From NCBI RefSeq assembly GCF_021168475.1, contig NZ_JAJOZT010000006.1, forward strand, positions 1-64,000: a stretch of DNA of 64,000 bases. Reading direction: 5' to 3'. This document shows positions 39,462-49,620 of the stretch, in pieces. Within the stretch, counting starts at the first letter, position 1. Each line of letters opens with the position of its first letter. Below the pieces are notes generated by a model. The model was not told the DNA's origin. It ran no database searches and was given only the letters and a program-made list of their open reading frames with translations. Source of the stretch: Pseudoclavibacter sp. 13-3. Its GTDB lineage: Bacteria; Actinomycetota; Actinomycetes; Actinomycetales; Microbacteriaceae. The position numbers and the translations under genes were made by a program.

Positions 39462-40685
39462 CTACGCAGTGGCGACCTTCTCGGCAATCGAGGCCAGCGC
39501 ATCGTGCAGCGGCTGGATGCCCTTGGTGAGCTTGTCCGAGTCGCTCGCCTTCAGCTGCTCGTCGTAGGTCTTGAACCCGCCGATTGCTGACGGGTCGCGG
39601 TAGCCGTCAAGCATCTTCTGCACGTTCTCGAACTCCTGGTCGATGGTCTTCACCAGATCGGGGTCGATCTTGTCGAGACCGTCGCGCAGCGAGGCGTACG
39701 CCTGCTGGGCGCCCTCGACGTTGCCCGCGAAGTCGACGAGGTCGATGTGGCTGTATGCCTCTTCCTCACCGGTGATCTTCGTGGTCGAGACCTCTTCGAG
39801 CAGGTCTGCCGCACCATTGGCGAGGTCCTCGGGCTTCAGACCTTCGGTGAACGTCGGAATGACCTGGGTGTTCAGGATGTCGACGTTCTTGACCAGCTCG
39901 GTCGAGAGCGTCTTGGTCTCGGACGTGATCGCCCCGCCCTGCCAGAGGTCGCGCTCGATGGCATGGAAGCCGTGCCAGCCGGCTGCGTCGTCGAGGTTCG
40001 ACTCGCGCATGTCGATCAGGTAGTCGAGGTTCTGAGCATTGTCTTCAGGATTCTCGTTGCCCGGCACGAGGAAACCGTCGACGGCCGACTCGGCGCGCTC
40101 ATAGTACGGACGTGCCGTGGCGTAGGCGGTCTTCGCGCCTTCGACGTCGCCGGCCTGGACTTTCGCGTCAAGATCCTTGACCGTCGTGTCCAGCTGGGCG
40201 ACCTGGTCCTTGATGTAGCTGCCGTACGCCGGCACTCCGGCGTTCAAGACGTCCTGCGCCGAGCCGCTGGGCGCGGCGGCGGCCTCGCCGGTCACGGTGA
40301 AGTCGATGTACTCGCTGTCGGCGCCGGGGCAGTAGATGCGGTACTTGCCGCCGTCGAGCGTCGAGGTGAAGCTGACCGCGTCGAGTCCGGGAGCGAGGTT
40401 CTCTTTCTCACCGATGATCTTCTGGTTGAACAGCAGCTCGACCTCGCTGATCGCCGGCGCGCTCTCATTCTTGACCGTGAAGGTCACGGGGCCTGCAGCG
40501 GCCTCAGTCGTGTCGAGCTTGCAGGTGTCCTTGCCGTTGTCGCTGGCGAGCGTGACATTCACCTGTGCCGCGCCGCCAGACGACTGAGCGGCGTCGCCGC
40601 CGTTTGACGAGCACCCTGCCAGGCTGATTCCGGCCAGCACGGCAACGCCGCCGGCGACGAGCACCCGAGTGTGATGCTTCTTCAT
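39462..40685 (-). CDS. efeO: Iron uptake lipoprotein EfeO
   Basis: A 407-residue lipoprotein. The signal peptide ends in the lipobox LAGC (Cys about 26). A cupredoxin-like domain (about 40-140) precedes the M75 imelysin-type domain with the metal motif HGFHAIE. It binds iron outside the membrane and passes it to EfeU. The ATG at 40685 has a good GGAGGG 8 nt upstream. Confidence 0.95.
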   Translation of the reverse strand: MKKHHTRVLVAGGVAVLAGISLAGCSSNGGDAAQSSGGAAQVNVTLASDNGKDTCKLDTTEAAAGPVTFTVKNESAPAISEVELLFNQKIIGEKENLAPGLDAVSFTSTLDGGKYRIYCPGADSEYIDFTVTGEAAAAPSGSAQDVLNAGVPAYGSYIKDQVAQLDTTVKDLDAKVQAGDVEGAKTAYATARPYYERAESAVDGFLVPGNENPEDNAQNLDYLIDMRESNLDDAAGWHGFHAIERDLWQGGAITSETKTLSTELVKNVDILNTQVIPTFTEGLKPEDLANGAADLLEEVSTTKITGEEEAYSHIDLVDFAGNVEGAQQAYASLRDGLDKIDPDLVKTIDQEFENVQKMLDGYRDPSAIGGFKTYDEQLKASDSDKLTKGIQPLHDALASIAEKVATA

Positions 40686-40755
40686 CTGTGTTCCCTCCAA
40701 CTGTCGCGGATCTCTCCGCTCCCTGATTCTCTGCACGATACGCAGAGAAAACCTG

Positions 40756-42360
40756 TCACTTCGCCGCAGCGCCCGCTTCGACGGCTGATTCTGCGCGCGC
40801 TGCCGCTTCGGCGTCTTCGGCAGCCTGATCTCTGGCACGCCGATGGTCGAGCGCGCCCGAGAGCAGCAGCCCGGCGGCGACGCAGAGCAGCACTCCAGGC
40901 AGCCATCCCCACCAGAGCGCACGCTCGGCCGCCTGCTGCTGCGCGTCGACGAGGCGATCGGTCACGGCGGCGACCTCATCGTCCGAGACGACCCAGTCCG
41001 CGTCCAGACCGCCGCTGACGCTCACCGTCTTCGTGCCGCTGATGCCGCCGCCGGCGAGCACTGCGTTGAGCGTCGTGTTCTGCGACGCGTTGATCAGCGT
41101 GCTGCCGCTCGTGCGGGCGCTGTAGGTCTGTCGCTGGCTCCACTGGGCTGAGAACGGGCCGGGCGTGCGTTCGAAGTTGAGGCCCGATGGCAGCCGCCCG
41201 CCATTTCGGTGCTGCAGATCGGCGATGGTGGGATTCGACGGCAGATCGCTCGGCGTCGCCGATGACACGGTCGTCTCCCACTGGCTCTGCCGCACGCCGC
41301 CGACCATGCCGTCAGAGACATGCTGCAGCGTCACGTCGTCCTGCCCGTCAACGGCCAGGGTGATCTGGTCGTCGCCGACTTCGGTCAGACGCACCGAGAC
41401 GGTCGCACCCGGCGACGTGCCGGGCCGTTGGGCCTGCAGCGTATCGCCCATCGCATCAGCTGGCATGCGGGGCACCAGAGCGAACAGGGCCGCCGCGAGC
41501 ACTACCGCACCGCCGGCGAGCCATGCCTTCAGGCGCAGGCGACGATGCAGCGGCACGACGTGCGAGTCGGGCCAGAAGTAGATGGCCAGCACTGGCAGCA
41601 GGTAGGCCAGCCAGGCGACGACCTCGATCAGACGAGGATCGATCGGAATGCCGAACATGCCGGTGATGACCGCGCCGAGCACCGAGGTCTTCGGCATCCA
41701 TGCCGAGAAGTCGGCGATCTGCTGCTGCCCGATGACGATCCAGCCGGCCTCGTGGGCCGTGCGGAAGACGTTGAGCACCAGGCCGGCAGCGATGAAGACG
41801 AGAAAGATCCCGGTGATGCGGAAGAACTTGCGCAGGTTCAGACGCAGACCGCCGACGTAGATGCCGAAACCGATCGCGACGGCGACGAGGATGCCGACGG
41901 CTGCTCCGATGAGGGCGAGCGCCTCGCTCGACTGCGACGCCTGAATGGCGGCGAGCAGGAAGACGGCCGTTTCGAACCCTTCTTTGACCACCGCGAGAAA
42001 GGCCATGCCGGCGAGCGCATATGCGCCGCCCGCGTTCAGAGCGCTCGTGGCGTCGTGCTCGAGATCTCGTTTCATGCTCTTGGCATGGTGATTCATCCAC
42101 AGGATCATCGTGGTGACGAAGACCACGGCGATGGCGCCGATGACTGTCTCAAGCGCCTCCTGCTGCGCCTGCGGCAGGTTCATCGAGAGCGTCTGCAACA
42201 CGACGCCGACGCCGATGCTCAGCAGCACGGCAGCCGTGACGCCGAAAATCAGAGGTCTGAGCGGCTTGCCGTTCTTGCGCAGAAAGGCCGCGATGATGCC
42301 GACGATCAACGTGGCTTCGAGACCTTCGCGCAGGCCGATCAAAAACGTCCCGAGAAACAC
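40756..42360 (-). CDS. efeU: Ferrous/ferric iron permease EfeU (FTR1 family)
   Basis: A 534-residue membrane protein. The seven-helix FTR1 domain (about 1-285) has both REGLE-type motifs: GLREGLEATLIVG near the N-terminus and VVKEGFETAVFL in the fourth helix. The C-terminal about 230 residues are a large extracytoplasmic domain bounded by two more helices, an extension found in several actinobacterial EfeU proteins. The start is uncertain: GTG at 42360 places the product at the family N-terminus but lacks a clear ribosome site. Confidence 0.92.
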   Translation of the reverse strand: MFLGTFLIGLREGLEATLIVGIIAAFLRKNGKPLRPLIFGVTAAVLLSIGVGVVLQTLSMNLPQAQQEALETVIGAIAVVFVTTMILWMNHHAKSMKRDLEHDATSALNAGGAYALAGMAFLAVVKEGFETAVFLLAAIQASQSSEALALIGAAVGILVAVAIGFGIYVGGLRLNLRKFFRITGIFLVFIAAGLVLNVFRTAHEAGWIVIGQQQIADFSAWMPKTSVLGAVITGMFGIPIDPRLIEVVAWLAYLLPVLAIYFWPDSHVVPLHRRLRLKAWLAGGAVVLAAALFALVPRMPADAMGDTLQAQRPGTSPGATVSVRLTEVGDDQITLAVDGQDDVTLQHVSDGMVGGVRQSQWETTVSSATPSDLPSNPTIADLQHRNGGRLPSGLNFERTPGPFSAQWSQRQTYSARTSGSTLINASQNTTLNAVLAGGGISGTKTVSVSGGLDADWVVSDDEVAAVTDRLVDAQQQAAERALWWGWLPGVLLCVAAGLLLSGALDHRRARDQAAEDAEAAARAESAVEAGAAAK

Positions 42361-42439
42361 ACCGTTCCAATCATCTGATGAAGTGTGGACTCGCCTGACA
42401 ATAGCACCGGAACGACCCACACACATCGCGTGCGGCAAT

Positions 42440-42455
42440 ATTCGGGAGCCCGAAT
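42440..42455. repeat. Perfect inverted repeat upstream of efeU
   Basis: ATTCGGG-AG-CCCGAAT, 85 bp upstream of the efeU start and next to the iron-box-like element. Possibly an operator. Confidence 0.35.
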
Positions 42456-42459
42456 TCTG

Positions 42460-42476
42460 AAGTATGGCTTTCCTTA
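42460..42476 (-). promoter_or_regulatory. Possible DtxR/IdeR iron box
   Basis: On the minus strand TAAGGAAAGCCATACTT resembles the DtxR/IdeR operator core TTAGG-N-TAGCC-N-AACCT in most conserved positions. It is 100 bp upstream of efeU, where iron repression would be expected. Confidence 0.4.
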
Positions 42477-42703
42477 CACTTCTGTCGTATCTCAGCAGCT
42501 CGATTCTGGGGCGAAATCGACCATCAGACACCCCGCACTGGACCAGAGTCGGCTGCCGGCTGTCGATCCCACTGCGAGCGGGTCGGCGGCACGGCGCGGC
42601 ATCAGGATGCTTCAGTCGTGCATCGAGACGCGACGACGGGTTTCAGGCGTGTCGCGCCGCGAGCCACTGCCACGCGTCAGTGCCGGGTGCCACAATGGTC
42701 GGC

Positions 42704-44059
42704 ATGGAGAATTCCGCCAAACGCGTGCTCTTCGTGCACGCGCACCCCGACGACGAGACGCTCTGGAGCGGTGGCACGATCGCCACCTATGCCGCTCAGG
42801 GCGCCCAGGTCACCGTACTCACCGCCACACGCGGCGAGCTCGGCGAGGTGATCCCTGAATCGCTCAAGTACCTCGAACACGACCAGCCCGAATTCTCGGC
42901 GGCGCGCGAGGCCGAGCTGAGCCAGGCGGTGAGACAGCTCGGAGTCACCGACCACCGGTGGCTCGGAGGCCTGCACGCCAAGCCCGCCGACGTGCCGTTG
43001 CACCGGTACAGCGACTCGGGCATGCAATGGGGGCCTGGCGGAGTCGCCGAGCCCGCCGCCGACTCCCCCGAGAATGCCCTGGCCAACGCTCCGCTCGATC
43101 AGGTCGCCGAAGACATCCAGGCGGTCATCCAGCAGGTTCGCCCGCATGCCATCGTCACCTACAACGCCATCGGGGGCTATGGCCATCCCGACCACGTCAT
43201 GGTGCATCGCGCGACCCAGCGCGCCTTCGACGCCGCGCATCTCGATCCAGACGCATGGCATCCGTCAACGCTCTTCGCCGTGCAGCGGCCCCGAAGCGCA
43301 GTGCGTCGCGACGCGGCACGAACTGAGGCCAACAGCAGATTCACGCCCCTGCCCCACAGCCGACAGGTGACCGTGCCAGACCGGCAGATCGACACCAGCG
43401 TCGACGTTCGACCGTTCCACGATCAGATTCGTCGCGCCATGCAGTGCTACCGCACCCAGCTCGTCGTCGAGGGAGACTACTACGCTCTGTCGAACGGCAC
43501 TGGTGGCCCGGTGGCCGGCTTCGAGTACTTCACCGAGATCGGCGGGCGCGCCTACGCCGCCTCGCCAGACGCGCAGCGCGATCTGGTCAACGGCTGGGAG
43601 CCCATTCGAAGCGGCCGCTCAGAGACCTATTACAGTCCGCCGACCGGGGCCGTCACCATCGGCGGCCGGCGCATCATGCACTCGGTGTTCACGCCGATTC
43701 TGCTGATTCTGCTCGGGGTGCTCGTCACGTTCATCACCACGTTCAGTCACAACGCCGTCTGGCGCCCGACAGATTCGGCGTCGCCTGCGATTCCCTATGG
43801 CCTGGTCTTCTCGCTCATCGCTCTGCTCGGCGTCGCCCTGGCACTGCGACTCGAACTCGCCGCACGATGGTCGGCAGCCTGGTACGCAATCGGCGTCTGG
43901 GCGACGATGTTCGTCTTCGCCGCATCCTCACCCGCACAGGGCGTGATCATCAGCGGCCTCGGGGTCAACGGATACATCTGGCTGTACGGCGGCTTGCTGG
44001 CGGTCGCTGTGCTCGCGGTGGCACCGCTGCCCCACCGCAGCGGCAGCCATCCGAGCTGA
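42704..44059 (+). CDS. PIG-L deacetylase (MshB-like) fused to a membrane domain
   Basis: A 451-residue protein. Residues 1-290 form a LmbE/PIG-L zinc deacetylase: HAHPDDET binds zinc and GHPDHVMVH carries the second histidine site. This half resembles MshB, the GlcNAc-inositol deacetylase of mycothiol synthesis. Residues about 325-445 contain four membrane helices. In mycobacteria mshB is followed by a separate small membrane-protein gene (Rv1171), then fdxC and dapC; here fdxA and dapC also follow, so this looks like a fusion of those two genes. The ATG at 42704 lies 7 bp after CACAAT, a leaderless arrangement; an ATG 9 nt earlier is possible. Confidence 0.85.
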   Translation: MENSAKRVLFVHAHPDDETLWSGGTIATYAAQGAQVTVLTATRGELGEVIPESLKYLEHDQPEFSAAREAELSQAVRQLGVTDHRWLGGLHAKPADVPLHRYSDSGMQWGPGGVAEPAADSPENALANAPLDQVAEDIQAVIQQVRPHAIVTYNAIGGYGHPDHVMVHRATQRAFDAAHLDPDAWHPSTLFAVQRPRSAVRRDAARTEANSRFTPLPHSRQVTVPDRQIDTSVDVRPFHDQIRRAMQCYRTQLVVEGDYYALSNGTGGPVAGFEYFTEIGGRAYAASPDAQRDLVNGWEPIRSGRSETYYSPPTGAVTIGGRRIMHSVFTPILLILLGVLVTFITTFSHNAVWRPTDSASPAIPYGLVFSLIALLGVALALRLELAARWSAAWYAIGVWATMFVFAASSPAQGVIISGLGVNGYIWLYGGLLAVAVLAVAPLPHRSGSHPS

Positions 44060-44141
44060 CTCCGACAGGGCCCGTTCAATCGACTCCCCCGCACCTCGGG
44101 TGGTGAGGGCAGCCTCATCGTCGGGTGATGTCACCTGGCGG

Positions 44142-44147
44142 TACACT
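44142..44147 (+). promoter_or_regulatory. Possible -10 box of fdxA-dapC
   Basis: TACACT, 28 bp before the fdxA GTG, with GGAGG between them. No clear -35 box. Confidence 0.35.
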
Positions 44148-44175
44148 GGCGGCAAGACTTTCGGAGGCTGATTCT

Positions 44176-44502
44176 GTGACCTATGTCATCGCACTGCCCT
44201 GTGTCGATGTCAAAGACCGAGCCTGCATCGAGGAGTGCCCGGTCGACTGCATCTACGAGGGCGATCGCACCCTGTACATCCACCCCGACGAATGCGTCGA
44301 CTGCGGTGCCTGCGAACCGGTGTGCCCGGTCGAGGCGATCTATTACGAAGACGATCTGCCCGAAGAATGGTCCGACTACTACCGCATCAATGTCGACTTC
44401 TTCCAGGAGCTCGGATCGCCCGGCGGAGCCGCCAAGGTCGGCCCGACCGGCTACGACCACCCTGCCGTCCGCGATCTGCCGCCGCAGGGTGAGGGCCGCT
44501 GA
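44176..44502 (+). CDS. fdxA: 7Fe ferredoxin
   Basis: A 108-residue ferredoxin with one 3Fe-4S and one 4Fe-4S site. The cysteine pattern is C-x7-C-x3-CP-x2-C in the first half (ALPCVDVKDRACIEECPVDC) and CVDCGACEPVCP in the second. The GTG at 44176 has GGAGG 8 nt upstream; the upstream in-frame ATG would add residues absent from the family. dapC starts 3 nt after its stop. Confidence 0.94.
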   Translation: MTYVIALPCVDVKDRACIEECPVDCIYEGDRTLYIHPDECVDCGACEPVCPVEAIYYEDDLPEEWSDYYRINVDFFQELGSPGGAAKVGPTGYDHPAVRDLPPQGEGR

Positions 44503-44505
44503 CCC

Positions 44506-45612
44506 ATGCCACGCAATCTCGTCGCGCAGACTCCGATCTATCCATGGGAGCAGCTGAAGCCCATTCGCGAGCGCGCCGCACAGCATCCTGACGGGCCCGT
44601 CGATCTCTCGATCGGCTCACCGGTCGACCCGGTGCCCGACCTCGTGCAGCGCGCGCTGGCCGAGCACGCCGATACGCCCGGCTATGGCACCGCCGCGGGT
44701 TCGCCGGCGCTTCGGGAGGCCATCGCGGGCTGGTACGGCCGCCGCCGCGGCGTCGAGCTCGATGGCGAAGCGGTGATGCCCACGATCGGCTCGAAAGAGT
44801 TCATCGCGCAGCTCGCACTCTGGCTCGGGCTGGGAGCAGACGACGTCGTGGTGCAGCCCGTCGTACATTACCCGACCTATGCGGTCGGTGCAGATGCCAC
44901 GGGCGCGCAGCTGGTGAGCAGCGACGATCCCGACGAATGGCCCGCGAGCACTCGTCTGATCTGGCTGAACTCTCCGGGCAACCCCGACGGTCGCGTGAAC
45001 GACGTGGCGCTGCTGCGCCGGGCGGTCGCTCGGGCACGCGAGCTCGACGCGATCATCGTGCAGGACGAGTGCTACGCCGAGCTGGGCTGGGAGGCCCCGT
45101 GGGATGCGCATGTGCCGTGCATTCTCGAAGATGCAGTCACCGACGGCGACCTGAACAATGTGCTGTCAATGTACTCACTCAGCAAGCAGTCGAACATGGC
45201 GGGCTACCGCACCGGTATCATCGCCGGCGACCCGACGCTCGTGCAGTCGCTGGTCAACCTGCGCAAGCAGTTCGGACTCTCACTGCCGCGGCCGATCCAG
45301 GCCGCGATGACCGCAGCACTCGACGACGACGAGCATGTGCAGGTGCAGAAAGCGGTGTATCGTCGCCGCCGCGAGCTGCTGCTGCCCGCCGCACGCGCCT
45401 GGGGCCTGCAGGTCTCTGACAGCACCGCGGGCCTCTATCTGTGGGGCACGCGTGGCGAGGACGGCTGGGATACTATGCGCGCACTCGCCGAGCTGGGCAT
45501 CATCGGCGGCCCGGGGCACTTCTACGGGCCCGCCGGCGAACGGCACGTGCGCCTCGCGCTCACCGCGACCGACGCCGCAATCGAGACCGCCGCAGCTCGC
45601 CTCTCGCTCTGA
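44506..45612 (+). CDS. dapC: Succinyldiaminopimelate transaminase
   Basis: A 368-residue class I/II PLP aminotransferase. The Schiff-base lysine is in MYSLSKQSNMAGYR, with the NSPGNPDGR and QDECYAELGWE segments. The start MPRNLVAQTPIYPWEQL and the position directly after a 7Fe ferredoxin gene are characteristic of actinobacterial dapC. With DapD and DapE it covers the succinylase branch of diaminopimelate synthesis, all within this window. Confidence 0.94.
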   Translation: MPRNLVAQTPIYPWEQLKPIRERAAQHPDGPVDLSIGSPVDPVPDLVQRALAEHADTPGYGTAAGSPALREAIAGWYGRRRGVELDGEAVMPTIGSKEFIAQLALWLGLGADDVVVQPVVHYPTYAVGADATGAQLVSSDDPDEWPASTRLIWLNSPGNPDGRVNDVALLRRAVARARELDAIIVQDECYAELGWEAPWDAHVPCILEDAVTDGDLNNVLSMYSLSKQSNMAGYRTGIIAGDPTLVQSLVNLRKQFGLSLPRPIQAAMTAALDDDEHVQVQKAVYRRRRELLLPAARAWGLQVSDSTAGLYLWGTRGEDGWDTMRALAELGIIGGPGHFYGPAGERHVRLALTATDAAIETAAARLSL

Positions 45613-45639
45613 TCTGTCGCTTGCTCTGCTGATCTCGGC

Positions 45640-45678
45640 GCATTGGTCCGGTCCAATGCCCGATTTCGCGTCTTTTTT
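45640..45678 (+). terminator. Hairpin and T-run after dapC
   Basis: GCATTGG pairs with CCAATGC across a 6-nt loop, 30 nt after the dapC stop. A run of six T follows 14 nt later, further than usual. Confidence 0.45.
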
Positions 45679-45762
45679 GTGCGCCGCTCACAGACGGTCT
45701 TGTGCCGTATGAACAGGTCGTTCAGGGGTTATCCGACATCTCACGGCGAATCGCAATCTCGA

Positions 45763-45792
45763 TTTCAGGAACTGGCGCGCACCTCGTAGGAT
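45763..45792 (+). promoter_or_regulatory. Possible promoter of gltA
   Basis: TTTCAG and TAGGAT are separated by 18 bp, with the -10 about 60 bp before the GTG start. Confidence 0.35.
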
Positions 45793-45851
45793 GACGTTTG
45801 ACCGTGCTACAACGCCGTGACGCCGTCACACATCAGTAAAGGGAGACAGCA

Positions 45852-47138
45852 GTGAGCGACCGCAACAAAACTGTGAAGCTGATTCATCCGAACGGTGAGA
45901 CCGAGTTCCCCATTCTTGAGACGTCGGCGGGACACGATGCGATCGACTTCACAAAGCTCACGAAGAACACCGGCCTGACCTCGTTCGATCCCGGTTTCGT
46001 GAACACCGCCTCGACCAAGTCGAACATCACGTTCATCGATGGCGACGAGGGCATCCTGCGCTACCGTGGCTACCCCATCGAGCAGCTCGCGGAGCACTCC
46101 AGCTTTCTCGAGGTGGCCTGGCTGCTGATTCACGGCGAGCTGCCCACACCAGAAGAGCTCGCCGACTTCGAGTACCGCGTGATGCACCACAACATGCTGA
46201 ACGAAGATTTCAAGCGCTACTTCGATGTCTTCCCCAAAGAGGCCCACCCCATGTCAGTGCTCGCCAGTGCCGTGAGCGCGCTGTCGACCTTCTATCAAGA
46301 TTCACTCGACCCTCAGGACCCCTACCAGGTCAAGGTCTCTTCGGTGCGGCTGCTGGCGAAGATGCCGGTGCTCGCCGCCTACGCGCTGAAGCGCAGCCTC
46401 GGTCAGCCGCTGATGTATCCAGACAACAGCCTCGGCTACGTCGACAACTTCCTGCGCCTGACCTTCGGCATGCCCACTGAGCAGTACCAGGTCAACCCGG
46501 TCGTCAGCCGCGCGCTCGAGCGTCTGCTCATTCTGCACGCCGACCACGAGCAGAACGCATCGACCTCGACCGTGCGTCTCGTCGGTTCGACTCAGGCGAA
46601 CATCTTCGCCAGCGTGTCATCCGGCATCAACGCACTGTTCGGTCCGCTGCACGGCGGTGCGAACGAAGCCGTGCTGACCATGCTCGAGCAGATTCGCGAG
46701 TCGGGCATGAGCGTCGGCGACTTCGTCGAAAAGGTCAAGAACAAAGAGTCCGGCATCCGTCTGATGGGCTTCGGCCACCGCGTGTACAAGAACTACGATC
46801 CGCGCGCCAAGATCGTCAAGGCCTCGGCGGAATCGGTACTCAACGAGCTGGGCGTGCACGACCCGCTGCTCGAGATCGCGACCGAACTCGAAGAGATCGC
46901 GCTCAGAGACGATTACTTCCAGTCACGCCGCCTGTACCCGAACATCGACTTCTACACCGGCGTCATCTACAAGGCGATGGGCTTCCCGACGAAGTTCTTC
47001 ACCGTGCTGTTCGCAATCGGGCGTCTGCCCGGCTGGATCGCGCAGTGGCGCGAGCAGAACGACGACCCATCCACAAAGATCGGTCGCCCGCACCAGCTCT
47101 ACATGGGCAACGTCGAGCGCGACTACCCAGGCATCTGA
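45852..47138 (+). CDS. gltA: Citrate synthase
   Basis: A 428-residue type II (hexameric-type) citrate synthase for the first step of the TCA cycle. The N-terminal beta domain (about 1-60) and catalytic residues are present: the histidine in FGPLHGGANEAV, the histidine in MGFGHRVYKNYDPRA and the aspartate in NIDFYTGVIYKAMG. The GTG at 45852 follows AAAGGGAG. Single-gene unit with its own terminator. Confidence 0.97.
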   Translation: MSDRNKTVKLIHPNGETEFPILETSAGHDAIDFTKLTKNTGLTSFDPGFVNTASTKSNITFIDGDEGILRYRGYPIEQLAEHSSFLEVAWLLIHGELPTPEELADFEYRVMHHNMLNEDFKRYFDVFPKEAHPMSVLASAVSALSTFYQDSLDPQDPYQVKVSSVRLLAKMPVLAAYALKRSLGQPLMYPDNSLGYVDNFLRLTFGMPTEQYQVNPVVSRALERLLILHADHEQNASTSTVRLVGSTQANIFASVSSGINALFGPLHGGANEAVLTMLEQIRESGMSVGDFVEKVKNKESGIRLMGFGHRVYKNYDPRAKIVKASAESVLNELGVHDPLLEIATELEEIALRDDYFQSRRLYPNIDFYTGVIYKAMGFPTKFFTVLFAIGRLPGWIAQWREQNDDPSTKIGRPHQLYMGNVERDYPGI

Positions 47139-47153
47139 CCGCTGGTCTTCCGA

Positions 47154-47190
47154 AGCCCTGGCCTCCAGCTCACGCTGAGGTCAGGGCTTT
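47154..47190 (+). terminator. gltA terminator
   Basis: AAGCCCTG and CAGGGCTT form an 8-bp outer stem with an inner CTC/GAG stem, 15 nt after the gltA stop and followed by TTTCTG-like sequence. Confidence 0.65.
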
Positions 47191-47245
47191 CTGCTGTCGG
47201 CCTTGTGCCTTCTGGAGTCCGCCTTCTGCCCGCTGCTGCAGCAGT

Positions 47246-47350
47246 GTGCACCCCTGTGCACCGTTCCGCCAGCCCGTGCACACTTCCGCCAAGATCACAC
47301 ACATTCTGACAGAACCGTGATCGCACCGGCCAAACCTTGATCGCACCGGC
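47246..47350. repeat. Two sets of 20-bp-period direct repeats, transposon-end-like
   Basis: GTGCAC-N2-TTCCGCCA occurs at 47256-47271 and 47276-47291, with an extra GTGCAC at 47246. TGATCGCACCGGC occurs at 47318-47330 and 47338-47350. Both sets repeat every 20 bp. Arrays of this kind are typical of the multiple terminal repeats of IS21-family elements, but no transposase gene is present. I infer two leftover or solo ends. Confidence 0.45.
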
Positions 47351-47405
47351 AACCGTGTCGAGGTGGCGTGCCGCCCCGGCCGTGTCAGCTGCTGAGGCAC
47401 ACAGA

Positions 47406-47452
47406 AAGAGCGGGTGGCCAGTGGGCATTGCCGCCACTAACCACCCGCTCTT
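47406..47452 (-). terminator. 12-bp hairpin downstream of typA
   Basis: AAGAGCGGGTGG pairs perfectly with CCACCCGCTCTT; an inner AGTGG/CCACT stem continues the structure. It is the second of two tandem hairpins after typA. Confidence 0.5.
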
Positions 47453-47457
47453 GAGCC

Positions 47458-47490
47458 AGGGAGAGCATCCGCGATGCGGATGCTCTCCCT
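47458..47490 (-). terminator. 15-bp hairpin, typA terminator
   Basis: A perfect 15-bp stem (47458-47472 with 47476-47490) and a 3-nt loop, about 40 nt after the typA stop. Very stable; no T-run. Confidence 0.6.
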
Positions 47491-47528
47491 CCCAGACAAC
47501 GTGCTGCGCCGCGGGGGCGCCGCGCGAC

Positions 47529-49436
<1,908 letters not shown>

Positions 49437-49605
49437 CAGGTTCATCCTCAAAATGTGTGTGCCAGGTCGGGCACGGAACAGACGGCGGTCGGCAACCGCC
49501 GGGGCTCCATCGAGACGAAACGAGGAGCCAATCCATCTTAGTTCACGCACGTGAACATGGCGAACACGATTCTGACGAAGCAGAAGCTCCGTGCATCACA
49601 CCCGG

Positions 49606-49611
49606 TATTCT
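49606..49611 (+). promoter_or_regulatory. Possible -10 box of the MFS gene
   Basis: TATTCT, 9 bp before the ATG at 49621, leaving an almost leaderless mRNA. Confidence 0.4.
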
Positions 49612-49620
49612 GTGCCCTGT

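Larger units (their letters stand above)
42361..42703. promoter_or_regulatory. Divergent efeU / deacetylase control region
   Basis: This 343-bp gap has no convincing gene. It holds an iron-box-like element (42460-42476), a perfect 7-2-7 inverted repeat (42440-42455) and, at its right end, a -10-like CACAAT 7 bp before the deacetylase ATG. Confidence 0.5.
47139..47528. other. 390-bp gene-free region with hairpins and repeats
   Basis: Between the converging gltA and typA genes. From left to right it contains the gltA terminator, two sets of 20-bp-period direct repeats (47246-47350), an unremarkable stretch, and two strong hairpins next to typA. No coding signal is seen. Confidence 0.6.

Noticed and set aside
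47337-47520. A protein gene in the gltA-typA gap
   Set aside because: The open frame continues antisense through typA, and the gap itself is occupied by hairpins and repeats with poor codon use.
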